Positions 13,301 to 24,774 of a stretch of 64,000 nucleotides of DNA are shown one piece after another (the first letter of the stretch is position 1; the number at the start of each line of letters is the position of its first letter). The DNA is from Parelaphostrongylus tenuis (Eukaryota; Nematoda; Chromadorea; Rhabditida; Metastrongylidae). The position numbers were made by a program, and so were the translations under genes. The stretch covers positions 186,001-250,000 of the forward strand of contig JAHQIW010007006.1 in NCBI GenBank assembly GCA_019055375.1, in the 5' to 3' direction. The notes beneath the pieces were generated by a model. It was not told where the DNA came from. It worked only from the letters and a program-made list of their open reading frames with translations, and did not search any database.

Positions 13301-16300
13301 TGTTTCTTCTTCCATATTTGATCATTTACTGCGTACGAAATCTCTTTAGTAACGATAAATATCCATATTTAATTAAAAAGCTACAACAACGTCATTGCTG
13401 TCGAGCAGGATTTCAATGTCGTTGCCAACGTAATAAGTGAAGCGCGGATTCAGCTGTTGCCTGAAACTTTCAAGTTTTGCATAGCATTCATTGATCTTAG
13501 TTACATAATTATATCGCAGACTTGTCCAAGTGACCACACTGGTATTCTTAAAAAAAGGATACACTGTCCATGAGATTGATGTTGTTGATAGCGGTGGTTG
13601 AGAAAGACAGGCTCATTTTTCATAAAAGAAATTCTGAAAATTACGCGGAGCTATGCTTGAATCTATCAACTATCTTAAGATAGATGAAATCATCAACAGG
13701 TGGAGGTGCATTTAGATGTGTAGCTCGTGTTTAGGCCCAGCACCTTTATACGAACAATTTGTGGAACCTCATTAACCGATCATCCTTGTGACATTATTCC
13801 TATTATTCATGATCGAATATCCGATTCCTACGCCAAAGGGGTAAACTAAGAGAGAAGTTTGAGTAGAGAACTTATTTATCTAAATTACAAGAACTGGAGT
13901 TTTTATCCATATATGAACAGCAGGAAAACTATAAATGTCAGCCTGAAATCCCTATTACTTTGTGTTGGAAAACTCGGTCTACATGAAAATTGAATTAGGT
14001 ACTATAGATATAAACAAATATAGAGGCAGTTATACTACGCAACACCATTACTAACTTCCTTCACTCTTTGAAAATTGCTCGCACGAACTTTAGGCAACAC
14101 ATCCTTTGTTGGAAAAAGTCTCTGGTAGGAAAAGTCGTTGTAGTTAAAATCCATAATTTTTAAGTGCAAGCGCACTAATATAAGAACAAATACAGCTGAA
14201 GCACGCTGTTTAAGAAAGTGTGTAACTGAGTATCATATCACGACATCAGTTCCAAAACACTTTTATCATTTGAGTACACGTGCGATGTCGGTGATTTTAG
14301 GAAACGAGATACGATGATAGGCATTAGGAGCTACTTTCACAATGGTTTCCTTATGAGAACCAACTATTTTCAGTGGTGAAGCAAAACTATAAAAAACCTC
14401 TACGATAGTGGGTGTACTTATTACTATTTTTACTTCAAAAAAAATTTGTAAAAAAGGGAAAAAATTTCACGATAATTGTCCCAATCCTGTTTCAGGCCCA
14501 ATTTTGATCTCAAAACCACATTTTTATCAAGCAAGTGAAGTTGTTAGATCATTTGTGCCACGATTCAAGCCGACCTATGAGAATGATGAAACGACACTCG
14601 ACATAGAACCAGTAAGGAAGGCACGAAGATATAAGCTTGCCAGAAGTGTTTTTGAAGCCTTTGTCTTTTCAGACAACTGGGACTGTCCTCGCCGCCAATA
14701 AACGGCTTCAAATCAACGTCCTCGTAAATCAATTTCCGACTATCGGGTACGCTATCCTAAGCAATACTAAAAAACTATCTCGTTAGTGATTCAATCAATA
14801 AATCTATCGATAGTTAATGGAAAAAATGAGAGCTCACAACATCCATAGTAAAAATGTTCTTCATGAAGCTATGCCATTACGTTAACCACCATATTTTCAT
14901 GACAACTAATGCTCTAAATGAATTTCTGAAATCTCATGCAAAACATTTCATACAACGAGGAGTTTTGAAATCACTGAGGTTACTTCGCGTATTCAATGTC
15001 TGTTTCAAATTAGAGTATTTGAAATATGCCCAATTTTGTAGTTTTCTTGTTCTCAAAAGCTTGCTTTCCATGAGGACTATCAGATGTGTATTTCTTTATT
15101 TTCTCATAAACTTTGACAGTCATCACTAACTTTATGGCTACAATTTACAGCAAAATCTGACTATTACATCGTCCTCGATCTGATTGTTGAGTAATCAATA
15201 ATTTTTCTCATTGAAAATGCTACTGCTCTGCAAAATTTGTTGCAACACAGCAGAAAATTCTCCTCTTAAGGGAAAAAGTCGAAAACGGCTTGCTCTGAAG
15301 AATTGGGAACCTTTGAGAAACTCGTCAGGCTTCTTTCGGGTATGATATTTTGAGGTCCTGGGATAAACCACGTTCACTCAGCAATCAAATTACGAGGCGA
15401 AAAGAACAGAGACCCTCAAATCGCAGCCAAAAGTATGTAAACCTGCCCACCTCTGTGGTTGATAATTGCAAAACAATGAAGCGAATAGGAAACTTTTGGG
15501 GCCTTCCTGGTATATGACTGTAGCATAGAAGTAAATATTTTGTAACAGTTGTCTAGATAAACAAACTCGTTCTCTCAGGCGATTATAATATGTGAGCATT
15601 TAATATTCTTATAAAATTTCTACTATTTCTACTGTCTCGTTTTCGACCTTTATGTTACATAATTAATCCCACTATTAAGATTGGTTCAACGGTTTCTTCT
15701 ATGCCAACGACTTTAGCACAGCATTATAACTTAAAATGCTAAGATACGAACAAAACTTGCATCCTGATGTTTAAGCGTCATGGACTAGAAAGGCCACTAT
15801 GTTTTCTGGAAGAGCGCGTTCACGCATGACATGTTGAGGACTACCTGATTCTACCTTTCTCTCAACTGTGTCTAATACATACAGTGGCTGTCATGAATCA
15901 CTCGTTGATGGATCAATTTAGCGAGCGCAAATGCATCGTACTCTACTGTTGAAAATAATGCTAGGCTCTATCGGGAATGTTATAACTGTAATTTCAACTG
16001 CGACTACAACTCAAATAGAGTCTAATGCAGTTGTGTCTTTCAAAGATCACCCGGTCGACAGAGCGAAGTAGATAAAAAGTTAGAGTTGAAACACAACACA
16101 TGCATGAGTAGCACAGTAATCAGAAGTACCGTGCAATGAACACATGATTTCGGTTCGAGTTTGGATCCTCGGATCATCGAACCTTTCGTATTTCACGATT
16201 GTGCAAAAACTCGCCTACTATTATCTTAGGCAGATTCTGTAATGAAACATTAGTAGACCATTGAAGGTCATTCACCTCTTTGATGTTTGATAAAGTCAAA

Positions 16301-19300
16301 TGCATGGCGAGCCCCTCAAGAGTTAAGTTGGGCAAAATGCTCTACTCTTTATTCATTATTCATAGGTGCCACTTCTAGAGCGTATAGCGTCATTCGACCC
16401 GGCGCGTACCCTCTGGTGTGGATGAACGAAATATTTTCCATGGACAACGGAACACTACATGATCTAAAATCTAATCTGATTCAACCGAGGAAAATTGTCG
16501 AAATCAGTTGCTGGTCTGCAGTCGGTGTTGGAGGTAATTAGTTTATTAATCCCTTTTTTGCCTTGGGAATTTCTAAGTGGTTATTAGTTGTCTTCTAGTT
16601 CAGTTAAAACCACCACAACGCCGAATTATAACAAGAACTCTTTCGTTTCGAGTGTTTGCTTGAGACCACAGCTCAAATTTCAGCAATCGAGTGCACAACA
16701 CTGTGTGTTCGGTGGTAATTTCACCGGACACAGAGTGTAAAACGTCTGTCGTCGCTAACTCTTAGTGTGGAAACTGGAGCACTCACGCAGGATTGGCAAA
16801 AGACGAAAGGGTAACTGCCCGACTGACGAGACCGCAAGGTGGAAACATGTGTATCGGGCTCTATAAGTTAGCCCATTTTAACAGACCACATGACATGCGT
16901 GGCTCAAAAATGAGTATTTGGCATATCACAAGAAACCTTTAAGCGAACAATTTTCAGTACTTTTCCCCTGTTCGCACCCATTTCCAACCTATTGGAATAA
17001 ACGCATTCCTTGTTTTTTTTTCATCAAAAACCAGTAATCATTCAACTGTCTAAATCTCGAAAATTTCAATGGTGTGCTTGATATCTGAATATGACTTCCC
17101 ACTGCGCTGCAAGCAAAAATGTTTCATGTATCACACTCAAGTAATTGTGCTGGAAAGAACTTATCCCTAAACTTGTAGTAATGATTCGGTGGCCCAAGTC
17201 TTTACAATTTCAATAGTATTCTTGAATTCTCAAAAAGACATTTCAGTGCGCTGTAGCAGGCAAAAGAATATTGGGTTTCGCACTCGGCGGGCATTCTTTG
17301 CTCCGATATGGCCGATATCTTTCGGTCGCGCGGTTAATTCATCGCACAAAGCGATTCACCCGTAGCGTGTATTTTTTGTGATTTGTACTAGGGTCTTTTC
17401 TCCGCTTTGGAAGTGCTCTATATAAATTTTATAAGTTTGATACAATGAGATTTTCTCTCTACTCGTTCAAATGGTTTTCACACATAACCCTAGGCTGCTT
17501 AGGTTTTGACCTAAGCTACTTCTATGTGGCTAATTAGTGGGTTCATATGGAAATATAAAACGAAAATGATAAGTCTCAGCCCATAGAACGGTAGAACAAT
17601 GTCTCTGCACATTTAGCTTCAAAATTATTCAATCTCTCCCTATCAAATAATTATTACGCTGCGAAAGCGTCGTGGCTTGATATTAAAGTTACGGGATCCC
17701 ATTCACATACCGGAGCAAAAATTGCGCTCCGAGTGTGAAACCCAATCTTCTTTGGCTGCTACAACACACTAAGAAGTGCTTTTAGGAATTCAAGTAGAGC
17801 ATCGAAGTTTTGATATTTAAGCTATCGATTTATCACCGAAAGTCCTAAAGGAAAGCTCTATCCAGCGCAAAATGCTTGAATGTGAAACACAAATGCATTT
17901 TCATTGCTGCAGCACATAAAAAAGAGCATGTTGGAAAGTAAAATGTACTATTGAAATATTTTAGATTTATACTATCAATTAACTATCAAGATTCAAGAGG
18001 TTGAAATGGGTGCGAATAACGAAAAACTGCCAAATTTTCTTTCAAAATAGAGTTGTTTGAGTAACAGCTCCAAAAACTAATGACTACTTGTGTCACAATG
18101 TTAAATTTCCAAAAGGTGCAGACACATTTGACCCGAGCCAACTAATAAGTAAATTTTGTGCCAGAATAATTCTGTGAAAAAAGAAGATTCGATTGATACT
18201 TTCAGATGTAAAGTAGTAATGAACAAAAATAGCCCTTACTTTTCCGACATTCGCTCCCTTTTTCAATCACTTGAGAAAATAGCGTATTCTCGGTTGCTTT
18301 CAACGTCCTAGAAGTCTTTCGATAGCACAAATCACAAGAATTTCAATGATATGCTATGGTTATAAAATCGGTTTCTTATTACTCCGTTAGAATGAGAATA
18401 AAATTTTGTTACACGCTCAAGCATTTTTCGCTGATGAAAGTTGCTCCTATAAACTTCCAATGACCATTGAGGAGCACAAATTTCAACAACTTTGATGAGA
18501 GACTTGATTTTTGGGAAGGACCATTTGATGCGCTATAACACACGGAAGCAGATTGGTTTTGCAAATCTAGCATCGAAAAAAGTGCGATGGCTTAGTGCAA
18601 ATCCTGCGAAGTCCTATCCATATAGAGGAAAATGTGGGGTGGTTTGGTGCCAATGTCACACTGCGCAAGATTTCACTTTCTTTTCGCTGCTCCAGCGCAC
18701 TAAGAACTCATCGCAGAACATCAAATATACCATTGAGATTTTCGAGATTTGCGTTTCCTATTGGTTACTAAAAATTTGAACGGAATTTTTGTTCAGCGTT
18801 AAAGACGCGCCGAGCGTGAAACATGATTTCACTTTATGCTTTGCACAGCTACAACGGATTAAAAAAGTCATTCCAAAAATAAAGCACACCACTGAAGTTC
18901 TGAAAATCGAGCAATTGAATAATCGTTAAAACTCTAGAAAAAAATGAAAAGGCGCGTCTTTCTCAAGAGGTCGAAATGAGTTACGGATAACGGAGATGCT
19001 CTTGGTTTGATATTGGGTTCAAAACGACCCACTGTCGCTATTCTCCAGATTAGCTCTCTACCATTCACATTGCAATGTCGACTGGCCACGTTTTGTTGAG
19101 ACTGGGCTGAATCACGGTATCGCATCCAGTGTATAGCCCTGATAATGCTCCATCAGGTTACCATCTCTTCTGCTCCCGAAGCAGCGTTTACAGGGGAAAA
19201 ATCTAAAAACTACAACTAGGTCAAAAGGCCACACCGGCTTCTTTGATCTCCAGCCTCGTTCTTTATGAGTAAAGGCATCTAATCTATGCCCAAGAAATGA

Positions 19301-22300
19301 TTGTAGATTGTTGATCGTAATAATGGTTATATTTTTGATTAATTGACTTCTTCGAATGAATAAGAGTTTATTTGACAAAAGTTGCAAAATGCGGAAGAAC
19401 TTATAAGAAAACGCAAAAATTCTAGCCAATGAACTTCATCTCAAAAAACTCCTACACTGATCGCGAGGCAATAAGGCTCATTGCTAGGCGGCAAATAATT
19501 AAACATGAATGAGAAACTACTAATCGCTTGACCTGATATGGAGTTATCATGGGCACCTGTCTCTAACGAGTTAGTTGAAATCGTTCTCACCGTACACATA
19601 AATGCATGTTACGTATTTACACATTACAGAAACAAATTTCGAATATTATGGTTGATTTGCAGCCGTTTATTATCAAATTAGAAAACGAGGAAAGTTACAT
19701 TAATACATGTCGTCGCTCACTGTAAAACTGATTATCAGAATAAAAGACTTAGACTTAATAAATCTTTGCTGACCAAGACTTATTAGTTTTACGATGACAG
19801 TGTGCCAGACTCTTGGAGATTATGAACATTTTGGAAGATTTCTAAGCAGCGAGATGACTGACGGAGATTCACAGCGTGTATTTTGGAGGTCTCATTGACA
19901 GTCGTTGACAATACATGTGATGACTTTGATAGACTCTCAACTTTCAGTGTTTTTCAAGCGATGTGTGCTCAGGCGTTGCTATTGAACACAACAAGTTTCC
20001 ACCGTTGTAGAGTTTTTAGGGACTCTTTCGATCTCCATTCTTTGATGCAGTGATTCAACCAGAATTCACGGAATAAACATTCATGGAGTCATCTCCTAAA
20101 CATGAAGAAATCACAAGGCCTTCTTATAATGCCGTTTAAGATACTTAGATACTTGGACGGCCCGTCTCCAGTGGTAGTGCGGACCCCAGTAGAGTTTTCA
20201 TTCGTTTCTCTCTTGCGTAACTGTCGTCCATGGTGGTGGTCTACTTTGAGCCATGGTCACGTACGCAAAGCCCATTCCGTAACTCCAAACTTGTCGCCAT
20301 CAGCGCATGAGATGTGCCATCTTTCCATCTGTCATCTATCCTTTTCATTATATGATCGGCCCATCTGTCTTTCGCTATTGATGTATATATTTCTGTGTCA
20401 TGGGATGAGATAGTTTTCGAAGATTGCGACTGCGCAAACCTGCTAGACGTTGTGAGCGCCCGCTGAATTTTGAAAGACTTCGCTGAAACGCTTTATGAAT
20501 GGTACGCAGACTTCTTAACGTGGTTATAATATCAATCCCCTTCTCTGCTATACAAAAGATCGCGGGAAGACTGTCGAATCGAAATTGTGAACACTGAGTT
20601 TAAGGTCCGCTACATGGTCGGTGACTTCTCCAAGAGTCTTGAAAACGGCCAATGCTGCTCTCCTTCTTCTGTCTAGTTTCTCGTTCATGTTTATTTCCGT
20701 GTTTACTGAAAGCCTAAGGTTGCGAGGTGGTCACATAACCAACCGATTTTAAGTGCTCACTTTCGCACGAGGGGTTTTCCTAAGAAATGTGTCTTCGTCC
20801 TGTTTGTGCGTAGCCTGATCTTTTTTGCCGTTTCGTTGAGTTCATTGAACATCGTCCCCACATCACTGGTACTTTTCGAAAAGGTGACGATATCGTCCGC
20901 AAACCGAAGGCTAAATGGGATTTCTGTCCCAATCCATTTTCTCGTCCTAGTCGATCGACATCATCATCCACTGCAGTGCGGTGATAAACACTTTTGGCGA
21001 TATATTATGTCACCTGAACCCATTTTTCGATGGGCATGGTGAGGAGTCGATGTAAGAGCCATATTTTCGTGCTGCAGTTTTGATACAAGTCTGCTAATTC
21101 TCAATATAAACGGGTCTACACCTTGGTCGATAGTGCTGATAGAATCGCATTCTTTTCGACGCTGTCAAACGCTTTTTCGTATTCGATAAAGGTTACAATA
21201 AGGGGCACACGGTATTTCCGCCAGACTTCAATGACCCATGACACGTTTGGATGTGGTTCATGCAGCAGAATCCTTAATGGAATCCTGCTTGTTTAAATGG
21301 CTGTGCCTCATCCAAGATCTTCGACATCAGCAAAAGGATGATTTCGAGAAGAGCTTGTAGAGTACACGCAAGAAGCATATGCTTGCTGAGTGGAAGCAAG
21401 CGCTTGCTGAAAATGCGATACATGAACAATTTCTTGAATTATATTTATCCAAACTAAGGCAAAAGTAAAAGGAGACTGATAAATATATTTCTATTATAAG
21501 TCAATTAATAACAGTTATCACGCAACGGATTATTTTGTGCCCGGGGAAAGTGTAGAAATGACTTCATAGAAGAAATCCATTTCTGCCAATCTTCAGCCAG
21601 TACTATGACATTTGTCCCGTTCTTATATACTCCAATTCAGACCGGGGCTTTCAAAGCTACTTATACATGCTGCTGCGCACTCTAGCACAGCGTTCTCATA
21701 TCTGCTTGGAAGAAAAAGTCTTTAAATGGTCATTGATTATGACGAAAAGTCATCATCACGCTCATCTCCATTAATTTCGACTACATCACCACACATTAGA
21801 AATTGATTTGTCACTGCATGATGGCACTGGCATTGCTACACCACTGTGTTGGTGGATTGTATTAGGTGTACCACTGTTGGTGGTCGAGGGCTCAAGCAAG
21901 CAACACGAAGTTCTCCAATCGTCCTTATTAACAGCTAACATAACATGGCTCTTCTAGCGCAAAGCACAAGATGAACATCATGATTTCCTTGCCATTTAAC
22001 ATCTTCCGCAGAAAACTTATTTCCACGTGTGGAACCCATGCAAAGGTCACGAATAACTAACTGAGCATTTCTTGTGGAAAGAAGATTTGCAGAAGCACAC
22101 GGAAGCAAATATACGAAGTTTAGAAGCTCACGAAGGATTTCTCAACTTTTTTCTCATTTCTATTGCAAATGGCTCGAAATAAACACAAATTGAAAGAAAG
22201 CCAATAGATATAGAAGAAACATTGGACGATAGTGTGATCTATTGTGATTTTTCAGGAGGTTTCGTGAATATTTTACAGCTGTGCTAAGCTTTATGGTGAA

Positions 22301-23258
22301 AGTTAAGCTTTCACGATAGCGCGTAGTCTTACGTCGTAGCGCAGCCAACTCTGCAATTGTTGAACAAGCTAAAAAATTTTGCTTATTTACCATACTACCA
22401 GACTTCTGGCCTACCATATCACTTCTCCAAGTATATTAACATTATAATTTTGAGTGTTTCATAATGCCTGTTATGGCACCCTTAGGCACAGCGCAACTGA
22501 TGAGGCTGCAAGTCCAAAACACATATCTTGCACTATGTAGGTGTCTTAACTAACCTCGTGAAAGGCTCAAAATATGTCATTAGATTATACTGTGAGCGAG
22601 GTCTTAAAGTAGCCGATTTAAAGGTATTGTTATATAAATTAAGAGTGAAACGCCCTTCATACATTTATTCGCCTCAACTCCATGATTTTAATCATTGGCA
22701 TGAGTAGAGGTGTTTCGCTTTCGCAAAAACTATGCAGATTCCAAAAATTTGTACTTCCACCAACAAAGTTCATTCTAAGCTGAGATGCGCCACGTTGAAG
22801 ATACAGGTTGGAATCCGCGTTAATTGGAGAAAAATGCGATATAACTAGGAAAATGTTATAATCGACAACATAATTCAATCTCCGTTAACTACAATTGCCC
22901 TTTAACTACTGCTGTCCAGGATAGGTGCAGCTGATATGCATCGATGGATTTTTTTCCAAATCTTGCTTTAGAAAATGTCTAAACATTCAGGGAAAAAATG
23001 AATTTTACTTTTGAGACAATTTTGTTTGCCAGGAAATTACATCAGCAAACAGTAGCTATTCGAGAGATGAGTCTATATTGTTGAAAATTGTCTGGGATTA
23101 TTAATTTCAAACTGAGCATTATTGGCCAATTAGTTGGTTATATTTATTGGTTGATGTATCAAAAACTGTTTTTAGGTTTTCTGATGATCTTATCGATTGT
23201 TCTTTGCTATATCAACGTAAGCTGTTGCGGACATAAAGAAGCGAAGAAGAATAATTAG
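1302..23258 (+). CDS. Class B scavenger receptor (CD36/LIMP-2 family), 13 exons
   Basis: Exons: 1302-1433, 1511-1686, 4021-4175, 4258-4428, 4495-4635, 5174-5313, 8395-8456, 8543-8612, 8679-8890, 14496-14611, 14673-14746, 16379-16533, 23176-23258. All junctions keep phase except one 1-base problem inside exon 3; total 1687 nt, about 561 residues. Family landmarks appear in order: an N-terminal membrane span (about residues 6-31), the GPYAYE motif ending exon 2, QPFVTV/TVDQLLF, PEWW followed by EGTDGDFF, an IPDVCR segment, the Cys-rich loop with CGFC and SGCKKG, KPHFYQASE, TTGTVLAANKR, and a C-terminal membrane span followed by a short tail with a Cys pair. Family members bind lipids or lipoproteins at the plasma or lysosomal membrane. 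The ligand here is unknown. Which C. elegans scav paralogue it matches cannot be decided by eye. The start at 1302 is preferred because it puts a short basic stretch before the first membrane span. Confidence 0.88.
1687..4020 (+). other. Receptor intron 2, no element recognised
   Basis: This 2.3 kb intron runs from a GTGAGC donor to a TTCCAG acceptor. It contains no recognisable transposon. The only notable feature is an uninterrupted run of 15 C residues at 3776-3790. Confidence 0.5.
3776..3790. repeat. Poly-C homopolymer of 15 bases
   Basis: Fifteen consecutive C residues follow AAGAG and precede TCATAG. Long G/C homopolymers are rare in AT-rich nematode DNA and are prone to length error in assemblies. 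Confidence 0.9.
5735..6440. repeat. Foldback-like repeat in receptor intron 6
   Basis: The left part contains units reading like 'agctgtagc.. aaataaag.. cacactc' and the right part contains the same units in inverse orientation (around 6110-6430), for example 'gagtttgaaacat' and 'acagcgcaaaaa'. The same family is clearer at 16955-18060. Arms are diverged, so the limits are approximate. Confidence 0.45.
6441..7480. other. Intron 6 interior, nothing assigned
   Basis: A short stretch near 6515-6640 loosely resembles a transposase-like frame with several stops, but too weakly to name. No other gene, RNA or repeat was recognised here. Confidence 0.35.
7481..8300. mobile_element. MITE cluster forming a long palindrome
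   Basis: A left arm (about 7530-7893) and a right arm (about 7934-8297) are near-identical inverted copies separated by about 40 bases. Each arm carries the sequence of a nonautonomous element whose ends read 'gttaagaccacgctcaaat' and 'tggtctggtaagggctct'. An inner short element (7799-8027) has its own inverted ends of about 90 bp. Related copies lie at 16645-16925 and 24243-24625. No transposase frame is present, so it would need to be mobilised in trans. Confidence 0.7.
9000..10910 (+). pseudogene. RTE-type non-LTR retrotransposon relic (copy 1)
   Basis: Broken frames give fragments typical of nematode RTE reverse transcriptase in order: GKSIRKAHRSFSRCK, then a decayed FKKVFDTV palm-domain segment near 9810, then the C-terminal region near 10260-10640 ([33 protein letters not shown]). 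Many stops and frameshifts make it inactive. It sits sense-oriented in receptor intron 9 and is truncated at the 5' end. Confidence 0.8.
10911..11540. other. Intron 9 segment, nothing recognised
   Basis: A frame of 85 codons at 10959-11216 has no family resemblance and no splice context that fits the host gene. No repeat was identified. Confidence 0.35.
11541..11586. repeat. Perfect 19-bp inverted repeat hairpin
   Basis: The arm at 11541-11559 (ttcctagcaataaactttg) is exactly reverse complementary to 11568-11586, with an 8-base loop (attgtatg). It lies just beyond the 3' side of the antisense piggyBac relic. It could be a folded pair of transposon ends or an RNA hairpin. Confidence 0.9.
11640..12690 (-). 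pseudogene. piggyBac-type transposase relic
   Basis: The open stretch at 12560-11910 encodes 216 residues with piggyBac family landmarks: KIFLGLCLKM, IPRDRFFEIMTHLHV, a DEST block (CIDESTVPFRG) and LADNWYYGVALA. These correspond to the conserved catalytic core of DDE_Tnp_1_7 enzymes. Upstream frame remnants (VEFYELF...EQTN, about 12590-12690) are one base out of frame. Downstream remnants (DVTVLSTAHG, then a 'DQ...YY' block) contain several stops. It is therefore a fossil, antisense in receptor intron 9. Its terminal repeats were not identified. Confidence 0.85.
12700..14495. other. Remainder of intron 9, no gene found
   Basis: Frames here are short and have no splice context. No recognisable transposon was found. 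Exon 10 of the receptor begins at 14496 after a TTTCAG acceptor. Confidence 0.4.
14747..16378. other. Receptor intron 11, nothing recognised
   Basis: This 1.6 kb intron lies between exon 11 (ending ACT ATC GG) and exon 12, which starts after the acceptor at 16378. A closer upstream AG at 16365 would put a stop in frame, so 16379 was chosen as the exon start. No repeat was assigned. Confidence 0.45.
16645..16925 (-). mobile_element. MITE copy related to the 7.5-8.3 kb cluster
   Basis: Internal sequence matches the inverse of the 7.5-8.3 kb elements ('agcaatcgagtgcacaacac', 'acacagagtgtaaaacgtc', 'ctgacgaga'). The right end differs (gacatgcgtggctcaaaaat) but matches the right end of the copy near 24.6 kb, so there are at least two end subtypes. 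Confidence 0.65.
16955..18060. mobile_element. Foldback element with subrepeat-built arms (A)
   Basis: The left arm (about 16955-17340) and right arm (about 17700-18060) are inverted copies. Both begin with a 'cgcaccca/tttc' segment. Each arm then holds two copies of a unit of about 170-190 bp containing 'cgatagcttaaatctc', an 'agtgcgctgtagcagc' core and 'tttcacactcgg'. The middle is unrelated to the arms. Arms built of tandem subrepeats recall Foldback-type DNA transposons. No transposase is encoded. Confidence 0.65.
18225..18995. mobile_element. Foldback element with subrepeat-built arms (B)
   Basis: This is a second, shorter copy of the preceding family. The left arm (about 18225-18500) carries the 'cattcgctccc' edge, and the right arm (about 18640-18995) has 'agcgcactaagaactc', 'ccattgagattttcgag' and 'cgaaatgagttacgg' in inverse orientation. 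The arms are more diverged than those of copy A. Confidence 0.55.
18996..20170. other. Intron 12 segment, nothing recognised
   Basis: A frame of 105 codons on the minus strand (19112-19429) lacks splice support and resembles nothing known to me. No repeat was identified. Confidence 0.35.
20180..21350 (-). pseudogene. RTE-type retrotransposon relic of a second subfamily
   Basis: Read on the minus strand from about 21350, the frames give FIEYEKAFDSVEKNAI, LADLYQNCSTKI, a decayed active-site segment, then NEKLDRRRRAALAVFKTL and a tail with HIMKRIDDRW. This order is reverse-transcriptase palm followed by the RTE C-terminal region. The wording differs consistently from the other RTE copies here, so it is a distinct subfamily. 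It has numerous stops and lies antisense in receptor intron 12. Confidence 0.78.
21351..23175. other. End of receptor intron 12, nothing recognised
   Basis: Frames at 22160-22417 and 22657-22878 on the minus strand have no family resemblance or splice context. The acceptor TTTTTAG precedes the last receptor exon at 23176. Confidence 0.4.
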
Positions 23259-23286
23259 ATGAGTTGTTAGCATTTAGGTAAAGAAT

Positions 23287-23292
23287 AATAAA
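23287..23292 (+). terminator. Candidate polyadenylation signal of the receptor gene
   Basis: AATAAA lies 29 bases after the TAG stop of the scavenger receptor, a normal position for a short nematode 3' UTR. Confidence 0.6.
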
Positions 23293-24240
23293 TATTGAAG
23301 GCTGTGTTGTTGTGACTTTGAAGAGTAGAGTACCAAGCGGTATTCTAAAGAGTGTTTAGGTTTCTTTGTTAAGAAGAGATAAAGGCAATAAAGGAGTTAG
23401 CAGCGCACTCATAGCGATGCCATTCAACAAAAGCACAGTGCTGGTTCGACCCAGCTTCAGACTCACCGAACATTCGCCACACCGGGGATGAAAAAGTGGT
23501 GCCAAACTTGTCTAAAAATAGTTTACTTTTGCACTCCAAGTGAGAACGCCGTATAACAATTATTCTAGGACTTCAGGGAGAATGCATTCGACTACGAGTT
23601 CGATTCCCATGATGGTTCAAAGTTTTGTGTATCATCCAACATTGTCGGATATTGTAAAAGATTCTTTGTCGAAAATGACTCTTCACAGCGCGTAGAAACT
23701 GCCATTTCCCATTTTATGCCATTTTAATTTGTAAATCATTGAATCGGAAGTGTTTATAACTGGTTGTGGAAAAGATTTTGTAATACTTTCAAAATGCATA
23801 GAAAAAATTTATTTGTACACCTATCAGCAATCAACATTTGCTTCTCATGCTGAAAATCCTTGATTGGCGCGAGGAAGCTGTTTGGTAATTGATCACCATT
23901 CATTGCGGCGATGCAGATTGTTGAACTCAAATCAAAGTTCGTCACACATCGCAGTGTGTTTTAAGTCCAGCTGATCATCACCACTGTAGCATCCAAACGT
24001 TCTAGTAGAACGTTGAGTCGTTTCCCGTTAATTCATTGTCAACTCGTGCAGGTCCCATTTGGAGTCCAGGCATTGTTTGCCGGTCTCCTGGAGAATGTGA
24101 AAAGTCGTTGCTGGGTCATAAACTATCTGATCTACTCACAATCGTGCAATCTTTCCTTTCACAAGACTCATTTATAACTGCTTAGATACCTAAAATTGTA
24201 CTCAGAAGGTACGTTCTTGCCTCAAACGTTGAATTTCTCG
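23293..24240. other. Intergenic, nothing recognised
   Basis: No frame, repeat or RNA could be supported between the receptor poly(A) signal and the MITE that starts near 24243. Confidence 0.4.
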
Positions 24241-24242
24241 TT

Positions 24243-24625
24243 AGTCCTTTATTTCGAGTGTTTTATTAAGACCACGCTCAAATTTTAATAGATTCGTTCA
24301 TTATTATTTGAGCCAACTTGTCATGCGGTCTGGTAAGGGCTCTCGTACAGCCCGATACACGTGTTTCGTTCTTACACACTCGTTAGTCGGGCAGAACCCG
24401 TCGTCTTTCGATACTTTTATAGTCAGTTCTCTCGGGAGCTCTGCTCCCTTACAGAGAGTCATCGAAGACGAACGTTTTACACTCTATGTCAAGCGAAGTT
24501 TATCACTTATGCATCGGGTTCTATGAATCAGCCCTCTTGAACAAACCGCACGACATGCGTGGCTCAAAAATGATTATTTGGCATATTTAAATTTGAGTTG
24601 TGGCCTTAAAAAAGACTTGAAACGA
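24243..24625 (+). mobile_element. MITE with imperfect inverted ends of about 40 bp
   Basis: The left end (tttcgagtgttttattaaga) and the right end (its imperfect complement, around 24588-24625) both contain a 'ccac..ctcaaat' core. The internal sequence matches the 7.5 kb copies. It carries no transposase. Confidence 0.7.
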
Positions 24626-24774
24626 AATATATGCTATCTATAACACTCACAGTTTCCTTTCATGGGACACAGTGGTTAGTGAGGTAATGCATTACAAAGC
24701 AAAGTAGTAAGCATGGCCCTTACTTGTTTTATCCCCTCTCCCAACACCCTCTTGCAATCACTCAATTGGGAGCG

